Shown one piece after another: positions 11,027 to 22,670 of a stretch of 64,000 bases of DNA. A program made the translations under genes and the position numbers. Source of the DNA: Adenophora triphylla var. japonica. Its lineage: Eukaryota; Streptophyta; Magnoliopsida; Asterales; Campanulaceae. The stretch spans positions 62,001-126,000 of the forward strand of contig JAFEMH010002089.1 of the NCBI GenBank assembly GCA_022495995.1, given 5' to 3'. How positions within the stretch are numbered: the first letter of the stretch is position 1; the number at the start of each line of letters is the position of its first letter. Below the pieces are notes generated by a model. It made no database searches, was not told the DNA's origin, and saw only the letters and a program-made list of their open reading frames with translations.

Positions 11027-14000
11027 CTACATTTCAATGGCTTCTTGCCCAGAAGAAAACCTGGTAAATAACAAATCCCAAATTGGATAATTCCCTCATT
11101 CTTATCCTCATCAAAGAGAGTTTGAAAGACTGTATTTACTTACCTTGGCATCTGGAAGTAGCATGAATTTAGAGAAGCCATGTTGAGGGTGGTGGAAGTG
11201 GCTGGCAGCAGCTGGGTGGTGGTGGTGGTGGCATTAGCAGATGAGTTTGTTAATGAGGGACTACCATCAGCTTCTGCTGAGGCAGCGGAGAAGATAGAGC
11301 GACGATCAGCAGCTGATTTGGTTGGTGAAGCAAACAGGTTATCAGGAAGATGGAGCTCTATGCTGCTAGATAGGACAAGGACACCATTAGATGCTCAGAC
11401 GGACAACTCGTCGATAGCATACTAATAAACCTCGGCAGGAAAATAATACAAATTCATCAGAAGTTGAAGTTTTATACCTTTCATGGAAATCAGCAGCTTG
11501 ACCGTTGCCACTCTCCTCTTCCTCACCATTGCCATTGTGACCACTATCATTTTTATCATTGCTGCCATCAGAACTACCAACTTCAAGAACTTCGAGTTTA
11601 GCTTTCAGATCAGCTTCATCAGTTGCAGAGTTAACTGCATCTTGATCACTATTGTTCCCTGCAGTAACATATGCATGACCCACTTGTATAATTGCATGAA
11701 TCCGAAATCAACATAATACTAGAATGAGAGTTTATGCAAGTTAACCTCCAGCGTGTTCTTCGTTGGAGCCATCGCATAGAAGCATCAATTGAGAGTGAGG
11801 CTGAGTAGGTGATGAAAGCTGATTATGATGATGATTCTTCAAGTCGTTGATTTGAAAATTCATCATTCTTCTACCCTGGTATTCAATAGTGTGTTGCATT
11901 TCAGCCCTCTCTTCCAACTTCCTTCTCAACATCATCTCTTGGGAGTTGTACAACATTCTTGCACCTGCGTACAGAGCCAAATAGAAGCTTGAACAAACAT
12001 GAAATAGATGTAATTGTGTAAAATGAGAAACAAACATGCTTATCTGCTTACCAAAAGGGATATGGTCAAAGGGATCAGCAGAATCAAGCCCAGAAGGACT
12101 TAAACAAGTAGAAAATTCTCCTCGCTCCATTTGATGCTGGTGCTTTCTGCATATTATTACATCATGCATTACTAAAATGAACACGAGAGAAGGAAACACA
12201 CATAAAAACTACAAGAGCAAGTGCTATTACTTGTCTGGGACTTTTCCCTTCTCCTTGTAGGGCTTAACTAGCACACGAGAGTCGCAAACAAAATGAGGAT
12301 TCCCTTTGGCCAAAATCTGCTTCACTGTTTCTGGGTAAACAAATGTGACGAAACCAAACATACGTTTCTGCTGATATGGAATCCTCACATCTTGAACAGG
12401 TCCAAAGATACTTCAAAACAGAATCAACAAATAATCTCAAGTTATTTCCTTAATAACTTCAGCTAAGAGTTTGTTTGAGCATGCATCATAAACAAGCGGC
12501 CATTACCTAAAGTAATTTGAAACATCCTCCTCCTTGAAGGTACTATCAGCTGGAAATGTCAAATAAATCTGTCTAGAACTTGAATTAGCACCCCGCCTAA
12601 CCCCATCGCTGCAAAATCATTCCTTTCAGGTCTGCAATGCCCGAACTTGTGAAATTCTTCCCCCATCATCAATGCAGCGGCAGCAGATCTGAAATGCATC
12701 ATTATGTCACAGTAAGAAGTAAAACACACAATCAAACAATTCTAGTCCGGATACTTAAACAGCAAAACAGAGTCTAAAATACCAAAAATATGGCTGGTCC
12801 TACTCTATCTAGAACCTACAGAGATTCTAGCTTTGTCAAACAACTTGCAGTTACATCCAAAAATTAACATGAAACTAAATTAGACACAAACATGTATACA
12901 AGAAAAATCCAGTAATGCAAAACCAAGGACCCATTTAAAAAAAAAAAAATGTATCAAACTGGAAATGTGAAGTCTGCAACTTGCAAAATTATACTCTAGT
13001 TCAAGGGGTAAATTGGGGATTTTTCAGCTTTGCAATATTATACCTCTGATTGTCATTAAGAAAGTTCATGCATCTGTTGAAAGGGAAACGAGCCCCAGCC
13101 ATGGCATCAAATCGTTGTTGCTGAAGAGCTTTCATCCTCAGTAGCTCTTCAAACCCATCAATTTTACTTGGAGAACCCACAATTGCAGGAGACCCATCCG
13201 GGGAATCTGCAAAACCACAATGAACGAACTTGCAACTGTTGCCATTTTTACAGAATCCCTTTGCGAAGTACATGCAAGGTCTCCACCCAAACCCAGCACC
13301 AATATCATCATTTCCACCCCCAAGAAAAGCATCATTCACTGAACAACTCCTCCGGTGCAAATGGTGATGACCATTAGCCGAATCAGCCCAATTAGCACTA
13401 CCACCGCCACTGTTAGCGTACGGAAACAATACCGAATCACTCCGGCCCCCGGGACTCATAATCGGATCCAAGAAATCAACATTCTTGGAATCATCAAGAA
13501 AAGACAACTGATTCTGAACACGCAAACTACTATATTTGTCACCAACATCGTTACCATCACCGTAAAACGGCACTGAGAGTGAAGAACCTGAACCTCCACC
13601 AATAACCCCATTTACAGCAGCAGCAGCAGAAGGACTACCATTGTTAACAATGGAAGCATAAGAGGGCGGACGGGGACTCATCATACGGGGGTTAGGACTC
13701 CGGTGATCGGAAAACCCAGAAACCGACCAAGGAGAGGACGGCGAACCCGGGTTTAAGTGAAAGCCATTATTGGGAATGATGATTCTTGGCGAGGACTGGG
13801 GAAATGGGTTAGGTCTGTGGGTAGGATTAAACGGAGCAGGAGAAGAAGGGGTTGAGGGTGCAGACGAAGTGTTTGACGAAAGTCCTAAAACAGCTTTAGT
13901 TTGATTAATCACAGAAACCAAAAGGTTTTCGGGACCAAAAGCTAACCTTATCATCTCCTTTTCGCCCTGGTCTTGAAATAATATGTAACCCATCACTTTA

Positions 14001-14068
14001 GAAGCGTTATCTGGATCTATGCTTTGGATCCTCGACATAACCGTCTTAGTAGCTTCACAAGCATCCAT
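11027..14068 (-). CDS. CCCH zinc-finger and RRM RNA-binding protein (AtC3H53/55-like)
   Basis: Eight coding exons with GT-AG borders: 14068-13044, 12688 or 12608-12507, 12410-12231, 12146-12052, 11964-11746, 11658-11478, 11365-11144 and 11060-11027 (TAG). With the 12608 acceptor the frame stays open for 685 residues. The start [20 protein letters not shown] matches the family's conserved N-terminus (later [13 protein letters not shown]). A CCCH finger spans residues ~265-283 (C-X7-C-X5-C-X3-[20 protein letters not shown]). One RRM follows (~355-432: [13 protein letters not shown], then [13 protein letters not shown]). The C-terminal part is Gln/Asn/Ser-rich, with [11 protein letters not shown] and a terminal SSGQEAIEM. 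Such proteins bind RNA and act in post-transcriptional control. An upstream in-frame start at 14092 exists, but family alignment favours 14068. The longer exon 2 (12688) encodes the conserved [16 protein letters not shown] but then loses frame. Confidence 0.9.
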
Positions 14069-14230
14069 GGCGATGTCACTCACAACACACACTACTCACT
14101 TTGAAAATGAAAAAGAAAAAACACTCTCTTGGTTTTTTGTTAATTTATCTCTCTCTCTAAGAAAATGGGTTTCAGTTTTTAGAGAGAGAAAGTGGGGGGA
14201 AGAGGGGAGGTAGGGTTTTAAATAGTACTA

Positions 14231-14237
14231 TTATATA
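14231..14237 (-). promoter_or_regulatory. Candidate TATA box of the CCCH gene
   Basis: The minus strand reads TATATAA about 165 bp upstream of the ATG at 14068. It is followed by a CT-rich (on the minus strand) leader at 14140-14215, a common arrangement for plant promoters. Confidence 0.5.
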
Positions 14238-14542
14238 AAACCTTACTTATATCTTGCTAGAGTAGAGAGAGGGAGAAAAAGGGGGTTATAGCGGTTCTCT
14301 TAATTTGGATTAGGGAGAAAACTAAAAAGTAAAATAAACCAATGTAACTACTCATACTCATAAAAAGCAATCATGGGATTGGGATGGATTGGAAGTTCCT
14401 CACTATTTTATTTTTATTTTCATATTAATCATTTGTGTGTTTGAGCGACTTTTCATAAAATTAAATTAAATTAAATTAAATAATTGGCGACTTAAGTAGT
14501 TTACAGAACATCAAATATACAAGTAAAAAATAGAATTATCAG

Positions 14543-14742
14543 ACCTAAGGCTTCTGATTTTGTGGTATGCTATCCGGCCCTTCTCCGAAGAGGTCGCAAG
14601 TTCAATTTCCTTGAGAATCATTTGTGGAAAAAATTATGCCACGAGTTTCGGGAGCCTTAGGAGTCCCCCGAGGCACATCCATGCGGTCCAGATAATTGGT
14701 GGTCCAAGATTAATCCGGCGAAGCTGAAACCTGAGTATCAAA
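14543..14742 (+). mobile_element. SINE with an 18-bp target duplication
   Basis: A 200-bp insertion ends in an A run and is flanked by a perfect direct repeat AAAAAATAGAATTATCAG at 14525-14542 and 14743-14760. The 5' part has a tRNA-like internal promoter: an A-box-like tatgctatccgg near 14568 and a B-box-like aggtcgcaagttcaatttcc near 14592. The 3' part ends gaagctgaaacctgagtatc plus poly-A, typical of plant tRNA-derived SINEs. It encodes no protein. Confidence 0.85.
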
Positions 14743-14760
14743 AAAAAATAGAATTATCAG

Positions 14761-16265
14761 TATTCAGATAAACAACAATACTTATTTTTTTTTAGTTAAC
14801 GAGCTCTTAGTTTTATTAAAAAATTGAAAAGTCTATTCGAGTTCGAGTCAAGTTATACTTCGAGTCCCTTCGTGTTCAAGCTTTTATTAGTCAAGCCTGA
14901 GTTATGTTCGAGTCAGCGCATTTCATTTAACAACCCTACATATGATCATTAATTTTGAGGTATAATAGTCCGGAGATTATTAGCATTGAGATAAATAACA
15001 ATTTTTATTTTTTGTTATCAAACGAGCTCTACTTTTACTATTAAAAGTGTTTGTGTGTTAATTTAAATTATTATATTATTATCTGTCAAATCAATCGATT
15101 TTAATTGGGGGACTCACAATTTTAATAATAAAATTGATAGTTTTAATTAAGGGTGATCAGTCTAGGGCCACTTGGCGATACATTAAAGTTATAAAAGCAC
15201 AATCGAAATGCAAAATTCTTTTTAATTGGGGGATTCACAATTAGTCTTATATTTATATATAAAAGTCATTTATTTTTTTCAAATTGTAAAAAAATAACTC
15301 TTACTATACCTTTAGGTATAAGAGTTGACGAGTATTAGATTCGGCAATATCGAGCACGGTCTTGCTTGCACAGAAATGGCGACGGAGGAGGGGTTTATAA
15401 GATTTTGATGTCGACATTAAATAGTATGTACTTTTAAATCTTGTTTGAAATTTTATAGAGAATAATTTGGGAGAGTAGCATCATGGAATTAAATCTTTAA
15501 TCATCGACAGGCCTAGGCACACTTGTATCTCCGCAAGTGCACCCATTAAATTAAAACATTCTGCCTATTTTAGTGGTTATAGTGTTATGCTTTAAATCTT
15601 TTAGTTTTGCGTTCAAGTTGCACCACAAAGCAATTTTTTTATAAAATTTTAATTTTGAAGATTTATATTATAATTTGTAGGAATAATTTTATAAGGCTCT
15701 CTTACCCCAAATCATTTTTTATACAAGTACAAGCAAGATTCAAAAGTCTGCACATTATTGAAAGTGCGGATCAAATTCTCATAAAAAGGATCAAATTCTC
15801 ATAAAAACTCAAATCTCATATATACTCACTCTTATACCTATGTATAAGAGTTATTTTAGTCTTATAGCAGATTGCTTTATAAATTATAAGATTTTATTAT
15901 TATTTTTAAGAAAAGGTGAAAATTTGTGAAAAATAAAAAAACTCTATTACCTTAATGTGTAAATATAATTTTAGTCTTATATATTTGAATATAAGAGTGA
16001 CGGACAGTGATAATGTGTGAGCGTGCGTTTTTGTAAAATTTTATATCTCGTATTTACTTTTATAGGTTTGATATCTCGCCGAATAATCATAGGATAGGGA
16101 TAGGGTCTCTAGCCTAATTTCTACACCCATACAACTTATACAACTTCTGTGTCCGTCAATTTAACTCCACTCTAATTGATGACTCCAAACAACCAAATAT
16201 TGGATTGAAAATGTAAATTTTAACTATTTTTTTCAGTTACGTTAAAAAAAATAAAATATATGTGA
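14761..16265. other. AT-rich intergenic DNA
   Basis: No gene seen. A hairpin (ttactatacctttaggtataag) at about 15301 has a partner-like phrase, cttatacctatgtataag, at about 15832. This hints at an old inverted-repeat element, but ends and duplications were not found. Confidence 0.35.
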
Positions 16266-16274
16266 CTAATTAAT

Positions 16275-16732
16275 CACAAAATCTGGGGAGAAACGCGTTT
16301 CTCCGTCGCTTATGGAGAAACGGGGCTTAGTTTGTCGCGCGACATACTTAGCCACAACAACTGGATATCCTTTCCAAAGCTTCTGGATATCCAGAAGCTT
16401 GAATATGAATATCCAGAAGCTTGAATATGGATATCCAGAAGCTTTGGAAAGGATATCCAGAAACCAAATATTTTTTCTGGATATCCTTTTCAAAGCTTCT
16501 GGATATCCATATTCAAGCTTCTGGATATCCAGAAGCTTTGAAAAGGATATCCAGAAAAAAAATTTGATTTCTGGATATCCTTTCCAAAGATGCTGGATAT
16601 CCATATTCAAGCTTCTGGATATCCAGAAGCTTTGAAAAGGATATCCAGAAACTGGCTAAGTATGTCGCGCGACAAACATAGCCCTGTTTCTTCACACGCG
16701 ACGGAGAAACGCGTTTCTCAGCGGACCGACTC
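16275..16732. mobile_element. MULE-type MITE built of GGATATCC palindromes
   Basis: A perfect 9-bp duplication ctaattaat flanks the element (16266-16274 and 16733-16741). The ends carry a long inverted repeat of about 70 bp that includes gagaaacgcgtttctccgtc, later gtcgcgcgacatacttagcc. Between the arms, 16362-16655 holds twelve exact GGATATCC palindromes alternating with agaagctttgaaaa, agcttgaatat and aacc-type spacers. Open frames of over 100 codons on both strands are by-products of the repeat. The 9-bp duplication points to Mutator-family transposase as the mobiliser. Confidence 0.8.
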
Positions 16733-17126
16733 CTAATTAATTGATATTTTAGTTGACACAATTATCCTTGAATCGAAGTCACTTACACTACAATATTTTC
16801 TTATCCACTATATTGATTATTATTCATTAATTTTTTATAAGGTTTAATCTTCTTTTCGTTCTTAATCTCCAAATATTTTTTCTAATTATATGCTTAAATA
16901 AATAAATAAATAATTTAGATGCAATAAACTATTAAATGCACATAAAATTTATGATAGATCTTTTTTTTTAAATGTGTAGTTCACCTAGTTTTATTTTTAA
17001 TTTCACCTAATAATATTTTTATTTTATTTGTTAGTATCAATTATGGGAAGTAAAAGAAAAAATGAAATAGACAAATTGGTGAAATTATAAAAAAATAGAC
17101 AACAAGTTACATATGATAAAAGTATA

Positions 17127-17170
17127 ACACACATACACACACACGCACACGCACACGCACACGCACACGC

Positions 17171-17220
<50 letters not shown>
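17127..17220. repeat. Compound microsatellite (AC)n-(GCACAC)n-(AC)n-(TA)n
   Basis: A run of acacac, then repeated gcacac units, then acac and finally atatat. It is simple sequence in AT-rich DNA with no gene nearby. Confidence 0.95.
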
Positions 17221-17770
17221 GGAGAATTTATTGATTATTATTTTTATTGTATATTAATGAAATTAAATATAAATATGTTGAAAATTTAAAAAATATTTAC
17301 TACTATTAAACTAAGTGATGAATTCACTAACAAATGTGGCCTTTTATAACATTTTAAAAATAGAGTTAAAAAATAACATATTAAAAATATTAAATAAGGC
17401 CTACTTCTAACTTTAGTCGACATATATAATTAAATCTTTATTTAGCAATAATAATGGATAAGCAAAATTTATAATGAATATAATTTCTAAAGTATTTAAT
17501 AAACTTCTGCAATTATAAAATAATAATTATGTATATTTACAAAAATTGTAATGGATAAGCAATAGCTTCTCCCTAATTATAATCCATTGTTGCAAACATG
17601 GTGAATAATTTGACAAGGTCAAACAATTTTAAACACCCATCGAAAAGAATTTTTGGATGGTAATATCATGTAACGATGTCACTTAGGCCTAATATTTTTT
17701 CTAGGGCCAATTGCAAATTAATTATTCAAAATTTACAATTTTTTGTAATTAGTTATCAAATTTTACAAAA
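17221..17770. other. AT-rich intergenic DNA
   Basis: No coding or structural signal beyond high AT content. Confidence 0.4.
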
Positions 17771-18735
17771 ACTTCCTCGTCTCACGGACCCGTCTCACCG
17801 TGAGACGGGTTGCAACCCACCCGCCCGTCCAAGTCTGCTCCGCCAAATCTTGCCACGTGTTCTTTTTTTTTAAAAAAAAAAAACAACTTTAAAATGAAAT
17901 AACTTGAGATTTTGAAATCGAAAAAAAATCGTCAACACCGTTGTTTTCGTCTCGAATAAACGAATCAATGTAACAGTGTGATGATATGATTTTGAATTAT
18001 TTTTATAAAATTGTATTTTATAACAAACAAAAAAGTTGAGTTGTTCGTCGCCTGAGATGTAGCACTTACTACGAAGGAAAGGAGATGTTAAAATTATGAA
18101 ATGTAACAATTTTTATTATAAAGTGTAATTGTAGTTTTGCATAAACTTTTAAATAATTTAATATTTTTTTATAGATAATGTAATAATTAAAATATAACAG
18201 ACTATATATATCAGTATAATTTGTTATATAGATGAATGTAACAATTTTGGTAGAGTAAATGTTAGTACCATTTTTTTTTTTGAAAGTAAGAATTTCCACA
18301 AATAAACGTAACAATTTTTATTATAAAATGTAACATTAGTTTTGCAGTAAATTTTATGTTATCCTTAATTCATTTTCTGCAAAACTATGGTTACATTTTA
18401 GAATAAAAATTGTTACATTTCAAAAAAACATGTTACATTTCAGAATAAAAATTGTTACATGTCAGAAAAAGAGGTTACATTCCCTTATTATAAAATGTAA
18501 CAGTAGTTTTACGGTAAATCTTATGTTATCCTTAATCCATTTTCTACAAAATTATGGTTACATTGCATAATAAAAAGTGTTACATTTTAGAGAAGAAATG
18601 TTGCATTCCTTTACGGTAAGTGTTACACTTGTTGACGAGGAAAAAATGGCAAAAAAAAATGACGGGCAAAAAAAAAATACGACTCGACAGATAGGCCGGT
18701 GGGCGACCCGTCTCACAGCGAGAGACCAACTCAAA
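17771..18735. mobile_element. Inverted-repeat element with gacgggt ends and internal gttaca palindromes
   Basis: The left end carries ccgtgagacgggttgc followed by acccacccgcc. The right end carries the same words in inverse order (ggtgggcgacccgtctcac). Between them, segments with tgtaacaatttttattataa and its reverse complement recur at least four times in each orientation, together with agttttgcagtaaattttat and its complement. This is a stack of nested inverted repeats. No target duplication was identified, so the family is unknown and the borders are approximate. Confidence 0.5.
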
Positions 18736-19750
18736 TGAGAATGTCTCATCAAGTTTATAAATAGTGTTATGAACAATTATTTACTCAACCCACATAACAT
18801 AACGATCTTTGTTTTGGGGTTATTTATGTATGCTAATATATTTATTGTTATTATACAACATATTGTTGTAATTCTATATGTAATACATATAAAAAATGAA
18901 ATATTTAATCAATAGGTCATTTGAAATAATTGAGTTAACAATATGATGATATATTTTGTTATGTTAAATTTCTTTATTTGTTTGAGTATTATTCTTTAAA
19001 TATGAATTTTTCCACTTGAAAAAAATAATATATTATATAATTCAATACTTTTAGCTCAAATTACATACAATAACTATTTGATCAATAGTACTTAAGGCAT
19101 GAAGAAAAAGTATAAGGTAAACAAAATTATAAAAAATATATTAATAATTTATTAGTACATATCAAACTAAATACAATAAATAAAAAAAAAAATTATTTTA
19201 AAATTATAGTAAAATAAATTTAGTTTATTAATCAAAAATTGCTAATAATCGTAGACACGGGGCTAGTTTCTATTAAAAAAGATTCAAAATAATCGTTCAC
19301 TTTCTTGAGAAATTAGTACTTATCTTTTTACTTTCAAACAACAAGTATTAATTCATATTTAGACTTATGATCCAGTATGAAGAGTTTCACAAAAAGATTT
19401 TATGTATTTGCTCAATTTTTTTTAACATTTATTTAAAAAATTAGAATAATAAAATTAAAAAAATGTGCATTAAACAAGTATTAGTCTAATTTGTCTACTA
19501 AAAATCAATTTAAATGATGCCTCAAAAGAAAATTGGTTATTCATTTAGCGGGTTTCAACTCCATTAAATATAATTTATAGTATTTTTTAGTGTTATTCTT
19601 TTAATATATTAAGTTATTAATAAATAATAATTCAATTAAAAAACAAAAAAAAAAGCTCTTTATTTTGAGAAGGTTAAATGGAATTTCTTGAAAGAGAAAA
19701 TATGAAAATGCAAATGCTCTAAAATGTACGTACTTGGAACTTGGAAGTAT
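18736..19750. other. AT-rich intergenic DNA
   Basis: Very AT-rich. No open frame with plausible composition. Confidence 0.4.
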
Positions 19751-19832
19751 GTGGGGGTGGGTAGGTTGAGGTGGGGTGGGTGGGGTGGGGTGGGGTGGGG
19801 TGGGTGTGAGTGTGTGGGGGGAGGGGGGTCGG
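19751..19832 (+). repeat. G-rich tract (GGGGT repeats)
   Basis: The plus strand has more than ten runs of 3-6 G within about 80 bp (ggtggggtgggtggggtg and similar). Such spacing satisfies the usual G-quadruplex pattern. Confidence 0.85.
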
Positions 19833-20033
19833 GAGTTATTACATTGGGTGGGATCCAGTACTGTGTACCCTGTAAACTAAAGTCAGTTACATTTGGTGCT
19901 GGAAAGAGTCAAATGGGTTGTTCAAACTTTGGAATTACCAAGTGGGAGTTTAATCGAGAGGAAGAGAAAATATATTTGTATAAATAATTCAAAAGGCCCA
20001 AAACTTAGTAATCCACACCCGATTTAAAATATA

Positions 20034-20407
20034 CTCCCTCCGTCCCACTTTAAATTTAAAGAGTCCATCATGATAATATTTCACGATTATTAAGATTTTT
20101 TTTTAAATGAATAAAGAATTAAAAGTGGATAAAAGATTAGAGAAGGGAGAATATAAAAATTAAAAACATTTAATAGGAAAGAGAATGAGTGAGAGGAATG
20201 GTATGTTAATGAATGTTTTTTTTTTTTGTAAATATGTTAACATTATAAGGATATAATGAATGATTTTTTTGTAAATATATAAACATTATGAGGGTATAAA
20301 TGTCCGAAATATTGTTCACATATTTTCATTTATGAAATGGGCTCTTTGATTTGAAGTGAGACGTCCAAAAAAAAAAAAGTGGGCTATTTGAAGTGGGACG
20401 AAGGAAG
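20034..20407. mobile_element. Stowaway MITE
   Basis: Starts CTCCCTCCGTCCCACTTTAA, and the inverse (gaagtgggacgaaggaag) closes it. A TA dinucleotide lies on each side, the Tc1/mariner-type duplication. The interior has the gagagaatgagtgagaggaa phrase common to the other copies in this window. Confidence 0.8.
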
Positions 20408-20771
20408 TAGTAACTATCATTTTACATTGGTTTTATGAAAAACAATCATCCGTTAATTTTATGATTGAAATGTTACGATTATCCTTATTTAATATTCATC
20501 TCTTTCTTATAATAATGTATAAAACAACACCACAATTAATAAAAGAAAACAAGTTATAATGAAAGAATAAATTAGAAATTCAAATCCTTTTAACCCTAAA
20601 ATCAAAAATTATTTTAGACCAAAATATTTTATCTAAAAATAACAGTTATTTTGAATTGAAGGTAATACTCTATTTATCTCAAAATACATATAATTTTAAA
20701 AGTTTAATTTTATCATTAAAATGTTATTACTTACTTAGGAGTATTTATTTATTTATTAAATATACCGTTAT
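20408..20771. other. AT-rich spacer between MITEs
   Basis: No gene or clear repeat end seen. Confidence 0.4.
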
Positions 20772-20774
20772 TTA

Positions 20775-21017
20775 GAGCATCCATAATGATAATAGAACGC
20801 TTTTATGCTTGTCTCACTTCCTCACCAAATCAATAAATAAAAAATTAAAATATTTCTCTCAATAGTAGAGCTTTTTTTCTAAAATGGGAAGTTGATGAAA
20901 TTTAATGCAAATACTCATAAGAAGAGCTTTTTAACTAACTACACACAATGACAAAACGCTCCAAAGAGCTTTTTAATAAAATAAAAAGTTTTAAAAAATC
21001 TCTTATTGTGCATGCTT
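20775..21017. mobile_element. Tourist-type (PIF/Harbinger) MITE
   Basis: A TTA duplication flanks a 243-bp element (20772-20774 and 21018-21020). The left end is gagcatccataatgataata; the reverse complement of the right end begins aagcatgcacaataagag. The internal phrase agagctttttaa also recurs. The left end shares gagcatccata(a/g)tg with the larger Harbinger element at 24368. Confidence 0.65.
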
Positions 21018-21096
21018 TTATATGATTATATAATTATCATTGTAAAATCATTTAATTAACTAGGTACTAGAAATATTCAAAAAATAATATTTTATA

Positions 21097-21453
21097 TTCC
21101 TTTCATCCCAGCCCACTTAGAAAATTTTGAAATGGCACGAAAATTAAGGAATATTATTATAGTATTAGGAGAGAGAATGAGTGGAAAAAGTGTTGTGAGT
21201 GTGAAAAATTAAATAGGAGAGAGAATGAGTGGAGGGAATAGTAATTATAATGGTGTTGTGAGTATTAAAATAATGTAGGAGAGAGAATGAGTGGAGGGAA
21301 TAGTAATTATAATGGTGTTGTGAGTATTAAAATAATGTAGGAGATAGAATGAGTGGAGAGAATAGTGATTTAAGGTTTCCATTTTGGGAATTCTTAAGTG
21401 AAGTGAGACGCCCAAAATGAAAAAATTTCTTAAGTGAGGTGGGACGGAGGGAG
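21097..21453. mobile_element. Stowaway MITE with a decayed left end
   Basis: The right end is gaggtgggacggagggag next to TA. The left end is ttcctttcatcccagcccac after TA. The interior contains three near-copies of the phrase gagagagaatgagtgga, two of them in a 69-bp tandem duplication (tagtaattataatggtgttg). Confidence 0.75.
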
Positions 21454-21478
21454 TATGTATTAATTATTTTTATTAATA

Positions 21479-21750
21479 TTCCCTCCAACCCATATAAGAT
21501 TTCTCAAATGAGTTTTACACGAAATTTAAGAAAATGTATAACTGGTGTAATTGTTGTGAGTACGAAAAATGAAGTATGAGAGAGAAAGTGAGATAGGAAA
21601 TAATAAATTGATTGGTGTTATGAATATAAAAATATAGTAAAAAAGAGAATTAGTGAAATGAATAGTAAAGATTCTTTACTATTTTAAAATATTGAAATTT
21701 TATATGGAATATCTAAAATAAAATATTATATGAAACGAAACGAAGAGAGC
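21479..21750. mobile_element. Decayed Stowaway MITE
   Basis: Starts ttccctccaacccatataag after TA and ends near gaaacgaaacgaagagagc. The interior keeps the gagagaaagtgagataggaa theme and gaatatggtg-like text. Ends are diverged and the right border is approximate. Confidence 0.55.
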
Positions 21751-21855
21751 ATATGTGAAATGTTTTATAACTATAAATATTTTTATAGCTATAAGAATCT
21801 CAAGACAAAGAGAGTATAAATATCATTTTTGACTTGTAAATAAGTTTAGAAAATA

Positions 21856-22135
21856 TTCCCTCCATCCCGTCTGAAAGAGCATAAATTTTTTTTTGGGCGT
21901 CTCATTTGTAAGGACACAGTAAAAAATGTAAAATTTTTTATTACTTCTTTATTTGTAGGACCCACTTGTCATACTCTCACAATAAATATCCACTAAATAT
22001 TTTCTATCCCACTTTTTCTTTCCTACATCACCTTTCACTGACAACATTTATTTTACTATACACTTTTTCTCTTTCCTACATCACTTTTCTTAATTTTCAT
22101 GCAAAAACACAAAAATGCCCTTTCGAGCGGGACGG
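21856..22135. mobile_element. Stowaway MITE, opposite internal orientation
   Basis: Starts ttccctccatcccgtctgaa after TA and closes with cgagcgggacgg. The interior reads ttctctttcctacatcactt, the complement of the internal theme in neighbouring copies, so it lies inverted relative to them. Confidence 0.65.
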
Positions 22136-22431
22136 TTATTAAATTACACAAAGTTACTTTTTTTTTCATTTAAAATTGTTAGTTTAATTTTTTAAAAATC
22201 AAAATAGAAAATGGTATTGAAAGAAGTAATTAAACTGTGGAAGGAAGGAGAGAATGCTTTGAATGCTGTGGGAAGACTGCAAAGGGTGGGGGGTGGGTGT
22301 CCTCTGTGTATCTGTCTGTCTGTCTGTTGTCTTAATCATTCAACCACAACTTTTGGTATTCAGTAATGCATTGACGACAGTGATTTTACCTTCTCTCTCC
22401 AAAATAATGCGTTTATCTTTAAAAATATGTA

Positions 22432-22670
22432 CTCCCTCCGTCCCACCAATTGCTTCACCATTTTCCTTGGGCACAGGAATTATGGTAATGGGAGGGAAAA
22501 AAAATGTTGTGAGTGTAATTTGAAAATAGGAGAGAGAATTAGTGGAGAGAATAATAAATTATAATGGTGTTGTGAGTATTAAAATAATGTAGGAGAGAGA
22601 ATGAGTGGAGGAAATAATAATATTTTATGTCCAAAAAGGAAGGTGGTTCTAACGACGCCCTTTTGGGTAA
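22432..22670. mobile_element. Truncated Stowaway MITE
   Basis: Left end CTCCCTCCGTCCCACCAATT follows TA. The interior has two gagagaga-atgagtgga phrases. The expected right end (gggacggagggag) is missing and replaced by aacgacgcccttttggg, so the 3' end is lost or diverged. Confidence 0.65.

Noticed and set aside
14560..14620. Possible functional tRNA gene
   Set aside because: A- and B-box-like words are present, but no cloverleaf forms and the flanking duplication and A-tail show it is a SINE.
16266..16761. Open frames of 80-114 codons on both strands with FWISRS/GYPEAL repeats
   Set aside because: They are translations of the GGATATCC palindrome array inside a MITE. Both strands are equally open because the array is palindromic.
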